A DNA stretch of 64,000 nt from Streptomyces sp. NBC_01233 (GCF_035989305.1 NZ_CP108514.1:9776501-9840500); one strand, 5' to 3'. Counted from the stretch's first letter, positions 25,163 to 34,444 are shown. A program made the numbers and translations. The notes: generated from the sequence alone by a model not told the origin.

Positions 25163-25857
25163 CGACGCCTCACCTCCTGCCCGCGTACGAGCTGGAACGC
25201 ACCTCGGTGGTCGCGAACAACACGATGAACCGCGAACGCGGGCTCGCCGGCGTCAACAGCTACGCCCGCGAACTCGGCCTCGACCCCGTGGCCCACCTCA
25301 CCGCCCGCTCCGCCACCCCGTCCTGGCTCGACCTCTGCAGCGGCGAGGGCCGCGCCCTGCGCGAGGCCCGGTCCCGGCTGCCCGCCGGAGCCGTCCTCAC
25401 CGGCGTCGACCTCGTGGGCCCTCCGGTCCCGACCCCCACCCCGGCCGGGGTGGAACTGCTGACGGCCTCCGTCGCGCACTGGTCCCCGTACCGGACGTAC
25501 GACCTGATCACCTGCGTTCACGGCCTGCACTACGTCGGCGACCAGCTCGGACTCCTCGCCCGGGCCGCCTCCTGGCTCGCCGCCGACGGCCTGCTGATCG
25601 CCCACGTCGACCCCGCGTCGCTGCGCGGGGCCGACGGCGCCCCGGCCGGGCGGGCCGCCCTGGCGGTGCTTCGCGCGGCCGGGTTCCGCTACAGCGCGCG
25701 CCACCACCGGCTCTCCCTCCACGGCCCGCGCACCGTGCGGCTGCCCTTCCGCTACCTCGGGGCCGATCCGGCCGCCGGGCCCAACTACACCGGGCAGCCC
25801 GCCGTTGCCTCGTACTACGAGCCCGTTCCGGTGGCGGCCGCGGGTGCCCCTCAATAG
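25159..25857 (+). CDS. SAM-dependent methyltransferase
   Basis: 232 residues. A class I fold: motif I WLDLCSGEGRALREA near residue 54, LTGVDLVGPP after strand 2, YDLITCVHGLHYVGD around motif IV and a C-terminal lobe ending in ASYYEPVP. The ATG overlaps the transporter stop (ATGA), so they are coupled. The acceptor substrate is unknown. Followed at 9 bases by a VOC gene, forming one operon that originally also included the NYN gene. Confidence 0.9.
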   Translation: MTTPHLLPAYELERTSVVANNTMNRERGLAGVNSYARELGLDPVAHLTARSATPSWLDLCSGEGRALREARSRLPAGAVLTGVDLVGPPVPTPTPAGVELLTASVAHWSPYRTYDLITCVHGLHYVGDQLGLLARAASWLAADGLLIAHVDPASLRGADGAPAGRAALAVLRAAGFRYSARHHRLSLHGPRTVRLPFRYLGADPAAGPNYTGQPAVASYYEPVPVAAAGAPQ

Positions 25858-25866
25858 GGTCCCGGC

Positions 25867-26301
25867 ATGGCATACACGTTCCAGGTGACCATCGACTCGG
25901 CCGATCCGCACACGCTCGCCGACTGGTGGGCGGACGCACTCGGATGGGAAGTGGAGCCCAGCGACGAGAAGTTCATCCGCAGCATGGTCGAGGCGGGGCA
26001 GGCGACCGAGGCGGACACCACCACCCACCGGGGCACCCTCGTCTGGAAGGCGGGCGCGGGCATCCGGCACCCGGAGGGCCTGCAGCGCGCCCCCCGCATC
26101 CTCTTCCAGTTCGTCCCGGAGCCCAAGACGGTCAAGAACCGGGTCCACCTCGACGTCCGCACCGGCGCCGACGACCCGCGGACCGTGGTCGAACGCCTCA
26201 TCGCCAAGGGGGCCCGGCACCTCCACGAAGGCAGCCAGGGTCCCAGCACCTGGACGACACTCGCCGACCCCGAGGGCAACGAGCTCTGCGTCTCGCACTA
26301 G
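25867..26301 (+). CDS. VOC family protein
   Basis: 144 residues. The opening YTFQVTIDSADPHTLADWWA and closing TTLADPEGNELCVSH are hallmarks of the glyoxalase/dioxygenase-fold group, here of the small actinobacterial subfamily with W-W-A-D. The stop TAG (26299-26301) is part of the CTAG at which two insertion sequences entered, so the coding sequence was spared exactly while downstream transcription was cut. Confidence 0.88.
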   Translation: MAYTFQVTIDSADPHTLADWWADALGWEVEPSDEKFIRSMVEAGQATEADTTTHRGTLVWKAGAGIRHPEGLQRAPRILFQFVPEPKTVKNRVHLDVRTGADDPRTVVERLIAKGARHLHEGSQGPSTWTTLADPEGNELCVSH

Positions 26302-27692
26302 TACTGCAACCGCATGTGGCGTGACGGTCGGTGAGGTTGCTCGTTGTTGTGACTGTGTGATGAATCGCTGACGGTTGAGCAGATCGAGTCGTGGTCCGAG
26401 GGTGTAGCGGGGTTGCATGCCCGGTTCGGGCATCGTTTTGGCAGGTCGGAGCCACGTGATCGGGCTCTGGACTACATGACGGGCCTGCTTGCGCCGCTAG
26501 AGAAGAAGAACGGGTGGACGCTGGCCGAGCAGGTCGGCCAGCTCCGCCCGGACGGTGTGCAACGCCTGCTCAACCACTCCGAATGGGACGAGAACGCGGT
26601 CCGCGACGATGTCCGGGACTTCGTCGTGGAGACCATCGGCGCCAAGGATGGCGTGCTCATCGGGGACGACACCGGGTTCCTGAAGAAGGGCACCAGGTCA
26701 GCAGGGGTCCAGCGGCAGTATTCCGGCACCGCTGGCCGCACCGAGAACTGCCAGATCGGCACCTTCCTCGCCTACGCATCCGCCAAAGGGCGGGCGCTGA
26801 TCGACCGGGAACTCTACGTCCCGAAGTCCTGGACGGACGACCGCGACCGCTGCCGGGCAGCCGGGATCGACGACACCGTGCCGTTCGCCACGAAGATCGA
26901 GCACCTCAAGTGGATGCTGCAACGCGCCATCGACGCGGCTGTTCCCTTCGCCTGGGTGACCGCGGACGAGGCATACGGGCAGGTCAAGCACTTCCGCGCC
27001 TGGCTGGAAGAACGCCAGGCCGCGTATGTGCTGGCCACCAAGGTCAACGACACCGTGATCACCGCCGACGGCCGGGACGCCCGCGTCGACGAGCTGATCG
27101 CGGCCCTGCCGAAGCAGGCATGGAAGCGGATCTCCGCCGGAGCAGGCGCCCACGGCCAGCGGATCTACCACTGGGCCCGCGTCGCGATCCGGCCCGCCTG
27201 GGAGGGCGGATCCGGGCACTGGGTGCTCGCCCGCCGCAATCTGTCCGACCCCACCGACATCGCCTACTACGTCTGCTATGGCCCCGTCACTTCCCGGCTG
27301 AAAGACCTGGTCAGGACCGCCGGAGCCAGGTGGGCGGTGGAGGAATGCTTCCAGACCGCGAAGGGTGAATGCGGGCTCGATCACTACCAGGTGCGGCTCT
27401 ACCGGGCCTGGTACCGGCACATCACCCTGGCCATGGCCGTCCTGGCCTACCTCACGGCCATCCGTGCCGCAGAAGCCGCAAAAGGGGCAGCGGAGATGAC
27501 GAGCAAGACCTCATACCCCTCAGCGTCCCGGAGATCCGCCGGATGATCGGGCACGTCGTCGTCACGCCCCGCTGCCACAGCAACGAGCACCGTCTGCACT
27601 GGTCACGCTTCCGGCGCCGCAGCCAGGCCCGAGCCCGCCGCTGCCATTACCAACGCCGAGGCCACGACCCACACATGCGGTTGCAGTACTAG
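26298..27692 (+). mobile_element. IS701-family insertion sequence
   Basis: The element spans 26302-27688, with perfect 17-base terminal inverted repeats beginning TACTGCAACCGCATGTG. It is flanked by CTAG at 26298-26301 and 27689-27692, fitting the 4-bp YTAR target duplication known for IS701. Its one transposase gene is frameshifted near the end. About 110 bases separate the left end from the readable start. Confidence 0.92.
26413..27692 (+). pseudogene. IS701-family DDE transposase, frameshifted near its 3' end
   Basis: The frame opens at TTG 26413 or earlier and carries the IS701 core: GVLIGDDTGFLKKGTRSAG with the first catalytic Asp, RQYSGTAGRTENCQIG, WVTADEAYGQ with the second Asp, and RWAVEECFQTAKGECGLD with the Glu. 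At the run AAAAGGGG (about 27480) the frame slips; the normal ending DLIPLSVPEIRRMIG, then HWSRFRRRSQARARRCHYQRR, follows in the -1 frame. That frame stops at TAG 27690-27692, made partly of the flanking target bases. As read, the last 65 residues are replaced by a short tail. The start is not well defined because a stop lies upstream and no ATG precedes the conserved part. Confidence 0.88.
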
Positions 27693-27711
27693 GGCCTGTT
27701 CTGAGTTGAGA

Positions 27712-28709
27712 TCACGGGAGGGCTGGCAGGCTGCGTAACCAGAGGATGGATCCGCGCAGGTGGAGCCCGGCGGCATAGCTCTCAGGTGTCTTGTCGTAGC
27801 GGGTGGCCAGCCCCCGCCATTCCTTGAACTTGTTGATGGCGCGCTCGACGGTGTTGCGATCTTTGTAGAGCGTGCCGTCGTGGCTGACCGGGCGGCCGCC
27901 GGAGCGTCCCTTCTTCTTGCGATTGGCAGCCTGGTCGGCCTTTTCCGGGATCACCGCCTTGATGTTGCGTCTGCGCAGGTGGGCGCGGTTGGCTCGGGAG
28001 GAGTACGCCTTGTCGCCGGCCACTGCGTCCGGCCGGGTCCTGGGGCGGCCGATCCGGCCGCGCACCTTGATCTTCTTGAGGACAGGGATGAAGTGCGGGC
28101 TGTCCGCGGCCTGCCCGGGGGTAAGGATGATGGACAGCGGGCGGCAGCGCCGCTCGACGGCAAGGTGGATCTTGCTGGTGAGCCCGCCCCGGGAGCGGCC
28201 CAGTTCGGCGGCCCGCAGTCGGGCCCTGCGGCGCCGGCGCACGGCTCGGCGCTGTTCCCGCTCGGGGTCCTCCCTGTCCGCGGATCCCTCGCCTACGGGG
28301 TCGTTTTGTCCCTTTGTTGCAGCCCCTTTTCCTCCGCCACGGCCTTCTCCAGATCCTCAAGGAGCTCCGGGGCGACCGCCATGCCCGCCGCGTGGTGATG
28401 CGCCCGAGCAACGGTCGAGTCCACGCTCACCAGGCTGAGATCGACATCGTCGCGAGCCTCCGCCTCGGCGATCATCGCGTCCATGAGGGTCTGGAAGACC
28501 TCGTCACGCGCCCACATCCGGAACCGGTCGTAGATCGTCGACCAGGAGCCGTAGCTCTCCGGCACATCCCGCCAGGGACTGCCGGTCCGGAACCTCCACA
28601 TCACCGCGCTGAAGTAGCGGCGCAGGTCAGGGATCGGTCCGAACGCCCCCAGCGGCAGGTGCGGCTCGATCAACTCCCACTCGGCATCGGTCAGATCATC
28701 ACGAGTCAT
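27712..28709 (-). CDS. IS5-family transposase, OrfA-OrfB by -1 frameshift
   Basis: OrfA (28709-28293, 138 residues) begins MTRDDLTDAEWELIEPHLP and carries the DUF4096 domain and the first catalytic Asp in VSVDSTVARAHHHA. It ends at TAG 28293-28295. The second part in the -1 frame includes LGRSRGGLTSKIHLA, AVAGDKAYSSRANR with the second Asp, and DRNTVERAINKFKEWRGLATRYDK with the Glu, ending at 27712. Joining at the slippery CAAAACG gives one intact DDE enzyme (DKNDPVGEG across the junction). A GTG at 28242 could start OrfB alone. No damage is seen, so this copy may be active. Confidence 0.9.
28302..28308 (-). other. Programmed -1 frameshift site of the IS5 transposase
   Basis: On the minus strand the bases read C-AAA-ACG; slipping back one base turns GAC AAA ACG into GAC AAA AAC. 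It lies three codons before the OrfA stop, the usual place in the IS427 group, and leads in frame into OrfB. Confidence 0.7.
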
Positions 28710-28793
28710 GCGACCGGTCTACCCCGGCCAGCACCCTCCTGAAGCGAGAATGACCGATCCCGTGATCTCAACTCAGAACAGGCCCTAGCCGTC

Positions 28794-29144
28794 ATGCCGG
28801 GCGTGCTGATCGTGGACGGCGCGAACGTCGTCGGCTCGGTGCCCGACGGCTGGTGGCGGGACCGCCGGGGCGCGGCCGAGCGGCTGCGCGACCGGCTGGC
28901 CGGGCGGGACGGCGACGAGGAGATCATCCTCGTCGTCGAAGGCGCCGCCCGGGGCGTCGAGTCCGTTCCCGGGGTACGCGTGGACGCGGCCCCCGGGAGC
29001 GGCGACGACCGGATCGTGGAACTGGCCGCGGCCCATGCGGACCGCGGCTGCGTCGTGGTCACGGCGGACCGGGAACTGCGCGAGCGGGTCCGGGCGTACG
29101 GAGTGGAGTGCGTGGGGCCCCGTACCGTACGCCCGGCGGACTGA
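28794..29144 (+). CDS. NYN/PIN-like nuclease domain protein
   Basis: 116 residues: GVLIVDGANVVGSVPDGWW gives the first acidic residue and the DGxNV motif of NYN (YacP-like) domains; a middle EIILVVEGAARG, then SGDDRIVELAAAHADRG and VVVTADRELRERV provide the remaining acidic pocket (D-D and AD). These domains cut RNA. Before the insertions its ATG followed the VOC stop by only 5 bases, so it belonged to the transporter-methyltransferase-VOC operon and is now 2.49 kb away. Expression now needs a new promoter. Confidence 0.87.
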   Translation: MPGVLIVDGANVVGSVPDGWWRDRRGAAERLRDRLAGRDGDEEIILVVEGAARGVESVPGVRVDAAPGSGDDRIVELAAAHADRGCVVVTADRELRERVRAYGVECVGPRTVRPAD

Positions 29145-29151
29145 CCCGGGG

Positions 29152-29592
29152 TCAGCGGCAGTACTTGACCTCGGAGAGGTTCTTGACGTAGCGCGCGGAG
29201 ACCCAGCGCTCCTTGTCGTAGGCGGCGCGGCCGGCGCTGTCGGTGCCGTTCATCAGGTTCTCGTCGTCGTACAGCCGGTACCAGATGCGGTTGCCGTCGA
29301 CCTTCTCGCCGTACTTCTTGCACTCGATCTCGAGCTTGTTGTTCGGGTACACGTGGCCGAGGGACTGCGAGTGGGTGGTCGGCTTGCTGCGGACCTTCAG
29401 CGGGCCCTTGGAGACGACCTTGCCGATGGCGTGCTTGAAGTCGGGGTAGGTGCCGGGCTGGCCGTCACCGACGACGATCTCACGCGGCGGCACGTCGTCA
29501 CCGTCGTCCGCGACGGCGGCGCCCGCTCCGGCCAGACCGAGAACCAGGCTTCCGGTGGCGAGAGCGAGGATGGTTCTGGTGGGCTTCAGCAT
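29152..29592 (-). CDS. Secreted SH3-like domain protein
   Basis: 146 residues with a Sec signal peptide (ILALATGSLVLGLAGAGAAVA, cut near residue 28). The mature part contains a bacterial SH3 fold: GPLKVRSKPTTHSQSLGHVYP, then KLEIECKKYGEKVDGNRIWY and KERWVSARYVKNL, with two Cys that could pair. Such proteins bind peptidoglycan or peptides outside the cell. It converges with the NYN gene, only 7 bases apart. Confidence 0.88.
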   Translation of the reverse strand: MLKPTRTILALATGSLVLGLAGAGAAVADDGDDVPPREIVVGDGQPGTYPDFKHAIGKVVSKGPLKVRSKPTTHSQSLGHVYPNNKLEIECKKYGEKVDGNRIWYRLYDDENLMNGTDSAGRAAYDKERWVSARYVKNLSEVKYCR

Positions 29593-30149
29593 GAGCCGGC
29601 TCCTCTACGAAGACGTCCGCCCGGCCGCGTCGCGCGGCGCGTGGCGGCAACCAGGCGGTTGCCAGGCACGACTATGACGAGGGCGGGGGCCGTAGCCCCG
29701 GTGGCTCACCGTGGTTTAGCCCGATATGACCAACCTGTGCCGTCGCGTCGCGGCGGCCGTGCCCGCCCCCGGACGGGCACGGCCGCGCAGCGGAGCCCCG
29801 GGGGGACAGGGCCGGTGCCGGCCGGTGAACCGGCGGAGGCAGATCTACGGGCGGACCGCGCCCGGCCGCGCCCATCCACGGGTTGAGACCGGCCTACCAC
29901 CTTGGGTGTCGACGCTAAACAACCAGGGGGGTACACAAGGGGGGTGACGTGCACTTCGTCAGACGTCCGGCCGCGGTCCGGATCCGCGCCGGGCTTCCGA
30001 CCGCCGGCGGGATCGTGTGTGCCGTCGGCTCGCCGCGCCCGCACGGGGCCTCGGCCCGGGCCGCGGTATCACGACCCTGGCCGTACTCCTGTGGGGCACC
30101 GGCGCGCACGGCGGGACACGCCGGCGCCACCACCCGGAAACCGCCGGTC
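29593..30149. other. Gene-free stretch with hairpin and possible wreckage
   Basis: About 560 bases without a supported gene. It contains the upstream region of the SH3 gene, a strong hairpin at 29753-29786, a G-run direct repeat (GGGGGGTA, GGGGGGTG near 29925-29945) and GC-rich sequence leading into the histidine-kinase remnant. Part of it may be worn kinase DNA, but no motif could be identified. Confidence 0.5.
29753..29786. terminator. 13-bp GC hairpin
   Basis: GCGGCCGTGCCCG (29753-29765) pairs perfectly with CGGGCACGGCCGC (29774-29786) around an 8-base loop. It sits in the gap between the SH3 gene (minus) and the kinase remnant (plus). No gene ends just before it. Confidence 0.65.
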
Positions 30150-30304
30150 AGGGGTTGATCGACATGGGCGAACGGGCGACGATCCACCACGGCACGGTGA
30201 CCGCCGAGCCCGCCCCCGAGGGCGGCTCCGAGGTCAGCCCACGGGTCCCCGTGCCGCAACCGGGAGGGGGTGAAGCGCATGCCGTCCGTGCTCGTCGTCG
30301 ATGA
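30150..30304 (+). pseudogene. C-terminal remnant of a sensor histidine kinase
   Basis: About 45 codons read GLIDMGERATIHHGTVTAEP, then PEGGSEVSPRVPVP and end at TGA 30302-30304. This is the G2-box and last strand of a NarL-partner kinase (normally GLxGMRERAxLxGG). No H-box, N-box or sensor is found upstream, so nearly the whole gene is lost. It precedes and overlaps the response-regulator start as in intact kinase-regulator pairs, which identifies it as the former partner. Confidence 0.75.
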
Positions 30305-30944
30305 CCGGTTCCTGATCCGGTCCGGACTGACCGCGCTGCTGACCGCCGCACCCGGCTACGAGGTCGTCGGCGAGGCCTGCGACGGCGAGGAGGCGGTCCG
30401 GCTCGCCGCCGAGACCCGGCCCGACGTCGTCCTCATGGACATCCGGATGCCCGGCACCGACGGGATCGCCGCCACCGAGCGGATCCTGGCCGGCCGGGAG
30501 GACCCCGCGGACGGCGGGCCCAAGGTGCTCGTCCTGACCACCTTCGACTCCGACGAGCACGTCTTCCTCGCGCTGCGGGTCGGCGCCAGCGGCTTCCTCG
30601 TCAAGGACACTCCGCCCGAGCGGCTCCTCGCCGCCATCTCCACCGTGCACGCCGGCGAGATGCTGTTCGGCCCCCGCGCCCTGCGCGGGCTGATCGACGC
30701 CTACGCCGCCCCGGCCGCCCGGGCCCCGCGCCCCGGCCTGGACACCCTGACCCCGCGCGAGCGCGAGGTGCTCGCCCTGGTCGGCGCCGGACTGTCCAAC
30801 GCCCAGATCGCCGTACGGCTCGTCCTCAGCCCGGCCACCGTCAAGACGCACGTGCACCGCTGCATGAGCAAGCTGGCGCTGTCCAGCCGCGCCCAGGCCG
30901 TCGTCGTGGCACACGAGTTCGGCCTCGCCGCCCGAATGCCGTGA
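30279..30944 (+). CDS. Orphaned NarL/LuxR-family response regulator
   Basis: 221 residues from ATG 30279, chosen because GGGAGGGGG ends 9 bases upstream; GTG 30270 is too close to it. Receiver: VLVVDDRF, Asp in VVLMDIRMPG, Thr in VLTTFDSD, Lys in FLVKDTP. LuxR HTH: LTPREREVLALVGAGLSN and ATVKTHVHRCMSKLA. All key residues are intact, but the adjacent cognate kinase is reduced to a stub, so it must be phosphorylated by another donor or work unphosphorylated. Confidence 0.93.
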   Translation: MPSVLVVDDRFLIRSGLTALLTAAPGYEVVGEACDGEEAVRLAAETRPDVVLMDIRMPGTDGIAATERILAGREDPADGGPKVLVLTTFDSDEHVFLALRVGASGFLVKDTPPERLLAAISTVHAGEMLFGPRALRGLIDAYAAPAARAPRPGLDTLTPREREVLALVGAGLSNAQIAVRLVLSPATVKTHVHRCMSKLALSSRAQAVVVAHEFGLAARMP

Positions 30945-30996
30945 CCGCGCGGCTCCCCGGATGCGGGCGGCGGCGGCCCGGGCGAGAGTGGGTGGC

Positions 30997-31371
30997 ATGG
31001 GTATCGAAGACTACGGCGGCGGGGCCGGGGCACAAGAGACCGGCGTACTCGTCGTCACGACCAACGACGTCCCCGGCTACCGGGTCGAGCAGGTCATCGG
31101 CGAGGTCTTCGGCCTCACCGTGCGCTCCCGCCACCTGGGCAGCCAGATCGGCGCGGGCCTGAAGTCGATGATCGGCGGCGAGCTGAAGGGCCTCACCAAG
31201 ACCCTGGTGCAGACCCGCAACCAAGCCATGGAGCGGCTCATCGAGCAGGCGAAGGCACGCGGCGCGAACGCCGTGCTGATGATGCGCTTCGACGTCACCG
31301 ACGCCGCCGACGTCGGGACCGAGGTGTGCGCGTACGGGACGGCCGTCGTCCTGGTCCCCGCATCCGCCTGA
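30997..31371 (+). CDS. YbjQ/UPF0145 family protein
   Basis: 124 residues. The sequence VLVVTTNDVPGYRVEQVIGE, then GQIGAGLKSMIGGELKG-like and ARGANAVLMMRFDVTDA match the YbjQ family, small pentameric proteins of unknown function (called heavy-metal-binding by homology). The start is ATG 30997, 53 bases after the response regulator. Confidence 0.88.
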   Translation: MGIEDYGGGAGAQETGVLVVTTNDVPGYRVEQVIGEVFGLTVRSRHLGSQIGAGLKSMIGGELKGLTKTLVQTRNQAMERLIEQAKARGANAVLMMRFDVTDAADVGTEVCAYGTAVVLVPASA

Positions 31372-31384
31372 CCCCTCCGGACAC

Positions 31385-32119
31385 TCCGGACTCGTCTACC
31401 GCACCCTCCCGCAGACCCTGCGGCTGACCAGGGGCGCTCGTACAAGGTGACCTTCTCCTGCGAGAGCGGCTTCAGCGGCGACTACCGGTTCGTCACGGGA
31501 TCCGGGACCACCGAAACCGCCACCACCCTCGACCAGGCCGGTACGCCCGCCCCCTTCACCCGGACCTTCACCGCCGGCGCCTGGATCGGCGTACGGAAGG
31601 TCACCCCCGAGGACTCCCACAACGAGGCCGATCTGATCCTCGACGACCTGACCGCGGACGACGTCGGACCGGCCGGCGGCGGCGAACTCCTCGTCTCCCA
31701 GGGACAGATGGGCGTCAAGGCGGTCGACAGCCAGGATACCGCCGGTGAGGACGGCGCCGCCGCCAACGTCCTCGACGGCGACGCCGCCACGATCTGGCAC
31801 ACCCCGTGGTACGCCGCCACCGCACCCATGCCGCACGAGATCACCCTCGGCGCCGCCTACGACGTCTGCGCCCTGCACTACCTGCCCCGGCAGTCGCAGA
31901 GCAACGGACGTGTCTCCGGCCACCAGGTGTTCACCGTCCACCGACGGGATCACCTGGGGGACGGCCGCTGCCACCGGGACCTTCCCGAACACGACGGCTC
32001 AGCGGGACGTCTCCCTCACGGCGCGCACCGCCCGCTACGTCAGGCTCCGGGCCGCCAGCGAGGTGGCCGGCAATCCGTGGACCTCGATCGCGGAACTCAA
32101 CATCGGATACCGGCCGTAG
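31385..32119 (+). pseudogene. C-terminal remnant of a large secreted glycosidase (GH101-like tail with F5/8C domain)
   Basis: The tail of a large carbohydrate-active enzyme, without its catalytic part. Readable pieces are LVYRTLPQTLRLTRG, then in another frame SYKVTFSCESGFSGDYRFV and AGAWIGVRKVTPEDSHNEAD (a galactose-binding-like domain found in endo-alpha-N-acetylgalactosaminidases), then AANVLDGDAATIWHTPWY and, after another frame change near 31930, DGITWGTAAATG to SIAELNIGYRP, an F5/8 type C (discoidin) domain. Frame breaks lie near 31437 and 31930. No start or signal peptide. Homology to GH101 is by overall pattern only. Confidence 0.65.
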
Positions 32120-32149
32120 AAGCGGGCTCCGGCAGGCAGACTGGGTGCC

Positions 32150-33562
32150 GTGACGACATTGCACAAAGGCGCCAACCTGGCCGTCGGAGCCACCTCCGTG
32201 CGGGCCGTGCTCTGCTGGTCGGCCGGGCCCGGCGTGCCGGACGTGGACGCGTCCGCACTCCTGCTGACGGCGGCCGGACGGGTCCGCTCCGACGACGACT
32301 TCGTCTTCTACAACCAGCCGCGCCACGCGTCCGGAGCCGTACGGCACCTCGGCAAGCAGCCCGGCGCCGACACCATCGGGGTCGACCTGGGAACGCTGGA
32401 ACCCGGCATCGAGCGCGTCGTGCTGTGCGCGTCCGCCGACGGCGGCACCTTCGGCCAGGTCCCCGGGCTGCACCTGCGGCTGCTGGACGCGGTGTCCGCG
32501 GCCGAGCTCGCCCGCTTCGACATGGACGCCGGACCGGAGACGGCCTTCCTGAGCGGAGAGCTCTACCGGCGGGCGGGCGTCTGGAAGTTCCGGGCCGTCG
32601 GCCAGGGGTACGCGAGCGGCCTGGCCGGGCTGGCGCGGGACTTCGGCATCACCGTGGACGAGGAGCCGCGGCCCGCTGCCCCGCGGCCCGCCGCCCCGGT
32701 GGCTCCGTCCCCGACGGTCCCCGCGCCGGTCGTCTGGCCCGCCCCGGCCCCGGCCGCACCGGAACCCCCGCCCCCGCCGCCGGCCCCGACGGTACGGATG
32801 GCCAAGGGCGAGGAACAACTGCCGCCCGCCGTGCGCGAACTCCTCTCCCTGCGCAAGCAGCAGGTCGCGGTCAGCCTGCGCAAACAGGGCGTCACGACCC
32901 TGACCGCCCGCGTCGTCCTCGTCCTCGACGCCTCCGGTTCGATGGCGGGCCACTACACCCGCGGCACCGTCGCGGGCGTAGCCGAGCGCATGGCCGCCGT
33001 CGCGGCACAGCTCGACGACGACGGGCAGATGCAGGCCTGGACCTTCGCCACGAACCCGGCCCGCCTGCCGGACCTGGAGATCGGCGAGCTGCCCGCATGG
33101 CTGCGCCTGCACGTACGCGTCGGCCAGATCGGGTTGTTCGGGCGCCGGAAACCGCCCAAGGGGCTGGTCCCCGGCCAGGTCGACATGCGCGCGGTCGGCA
33201 TCGGCAACGAGGAGCAGAAGGTCATCGCGCAGGTGCGCGCCTTCGTACGGGACCCCCCGGTGCCCGCCCCGACGCTGGTGCTCTTCTTCTCCGACGGCGG
33301 CGTCTACCGCAACGCCGAGATCGAGCGGGAGCTGCGGGAGGCCGTCGAGGAGCCGCTGTTCTGGCAGTTCATCGGCCTGGGCCGGGCCCAGTACGGGGTC
33401 CTGGAGTACTTCGACACCCTGCCCGGACGGCGGGTCGACAACGTGGGCTTCTTCGCGGTCGACGACATCGACCGGCTTCCCGACCCGGAGCTGTACGACC
33501 GGCTGCTGTCGGAGTTCCCGTCCTGGGTGCGCGCCGCCCGCGCGGCGGGCATCCTGCGCTGA
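32150..33562 (+). CDS. TerD-vWA fusion protein (TerF-like)
   Basis: 470 residues, GTG 32150. Residues 1-170 are a TerD domain ([20 protein letters not shown], a Ca-binding acidic loop), 175-225 a Pro/Ala linker, and 250-470 a von Willebrand A domain with a MIDAS motif DASGSMAG and the Thr/Asp positions downstream (LFFSDGG). TerD and vWA proteins belong to tellurite and stress-response systems built around Ca2+ binding; the exact role in Streptomyces is unsettled. A separate TerD gene lies at 47488. Confidence 0.92.
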   Translation: MTTLHKGANLAVGATSVRAVLCWSAGPGVPDVDASALLLTAAGRVRSDDDFVFYNQPRHASGAVRHLGKQPGADTIGVDLGTLEPGIERVVLCASADGGTFGQVPGLHLRLLDAVSAAELARFDMDAGPETAFLSGELYRRAGVWKFRAVGQGYASGLAGLARDFGITVDEEPRPAAPRPAAPVAPSPTVPAPVVWPAPAPAAPEPPPPPPAPTVRMAKGEEQLPPAVRELLSLRKQQVAVSLRKQGVTTLTARVVLVLDASGSMAGHYTRGTVAGVAERMAAVAAQLDDDGQMQAWTFATNPARLPDLEIGELPAWLRLHVRVGQIGLFGRRKPPKGLVPGQVDMRAVGIGNEEQKVIAQVRAFVRDPPVPAPTLVLFFSDGGVYRNAEIERELREAVEEPLFWQFIGLGRAQYGVLEYFDTLPGRRVDNVGFFAVDDIDRLPDPELYDRLLSEFPSWVRAARAAGILR

Positions 33563-33588
33563 CGGCCCGCGGCCGGCAGGCGGGCACG

Positions 33589-34444
33589 TCACCGGGCGGG
33601 CCCCCGGACCGACTGCTGGGCGCGGAAGCGTACGGGTGCCATGCCCACCCGGCGGCTGAACAGCCGGCTGAAGTGGGCCGGGTCCTCGTAGCCGGCCCGC
33701 CGGGCGTTCCCGGCGACCGGCAGGTCGGTGCGGGCCGGCAGCTCCTTCGCCCGGCTCAGCCTGATCCCGAGGAGGTACTCCTTGACCCCCTCCCCGCAGT
33801 TGCGCCGCACACCCCGGCGCAACTGCGGCAGCGGCATCCCGAGGCGGGCGGCGTGCTCGGTCACGGATATCGGCAGCAGGGCGTCCCGCGCCAGCGCGTC
33901 CATCACGGCGTCCCCGTGCCCGGACGTCTCCGCACGGGCGCAGCGCAGGGCCACGAGCAGCCCGTGCACGGCGGCCGCGGCCTCGACCTCCAGCAGCGGT
34001 CCGCCGCGCCGGGCGGCCCGGACGATCCCGTCGACGACGTGCTGCACCCCGGCCGTCGCGCCGAACGGCACCAGCGGGCGGTCCGGGGTGACGTAGCCCC
34101 GGTCGGTGTACGCGGCCACGGCGGGCCCGGCGAAGTCCACGAAGCACTCGTCCGGCCGGTCAGCGGATCGGGCCCGTAGTGGTGTTCCACTCCCGGCACC
34201 AGCCACAGCAGCGCGGCCGCGGTCACCGGCGCGGCGGCCGGCCCCCGTGGCTGAACCAGCCCCGGCCGCGGGTGACGACCACGGCGACGTGGTGGTCGAG
34301 CGCGCGCGGCCCGACCACCGGCAGCACGCCCTGCTGGACCCCCACCCCGAGGCAGACCGGGCCGAGCCTGCGGTGGTTGGCGGTGGGGGAGAAGTACCGC
34401 ATCCAGCTGCTGTACGGGGGCGCGTGGCGAGCGGGCGTCGGCAT
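33589..34444 (-). pseudogene. AraC-family regulator with two frameshifts
   Basis: Reading from ATG 34444: MPTPARHAPPYSSWMRYF, then QQGVLPVVGPRALDHHVAVVV up to about 34235, where the frame shifts to TAAALLWLVPGVEHHYG; near 34159 it shifts again to DECFVDFAGPAVAAYTDRG and continues to the stop at 33589. The C-terminal HTH pair is complete (ISVTEHAARLGMPLPQL; AGNARRAGYEDPAHFSRLF). The protein would be a normal 285-residue AraC activator if both breaks were repaired. Its target is unknown; it converges on the TerD-vWA gene. Confidence 0.78.

Larger units (their letters stand above)
27689..28788 (-). mobile_element. IS5-family (IS427-group) insertion sequence
   Basis: The element spans 27693-28784, with perfect 27-base inverted repeats beginning GGCCTGTTCTGAGTTGAGAT. 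CTAG flanks it at 27689-27692 and 28785-28788. It sits head to tail with the IS701 element and shares the middle CTAG, so three copies of one original target now exist. The transposase is in two overlapping frames on the minus strand, as in the IS427 group. Confidence 0.92.
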
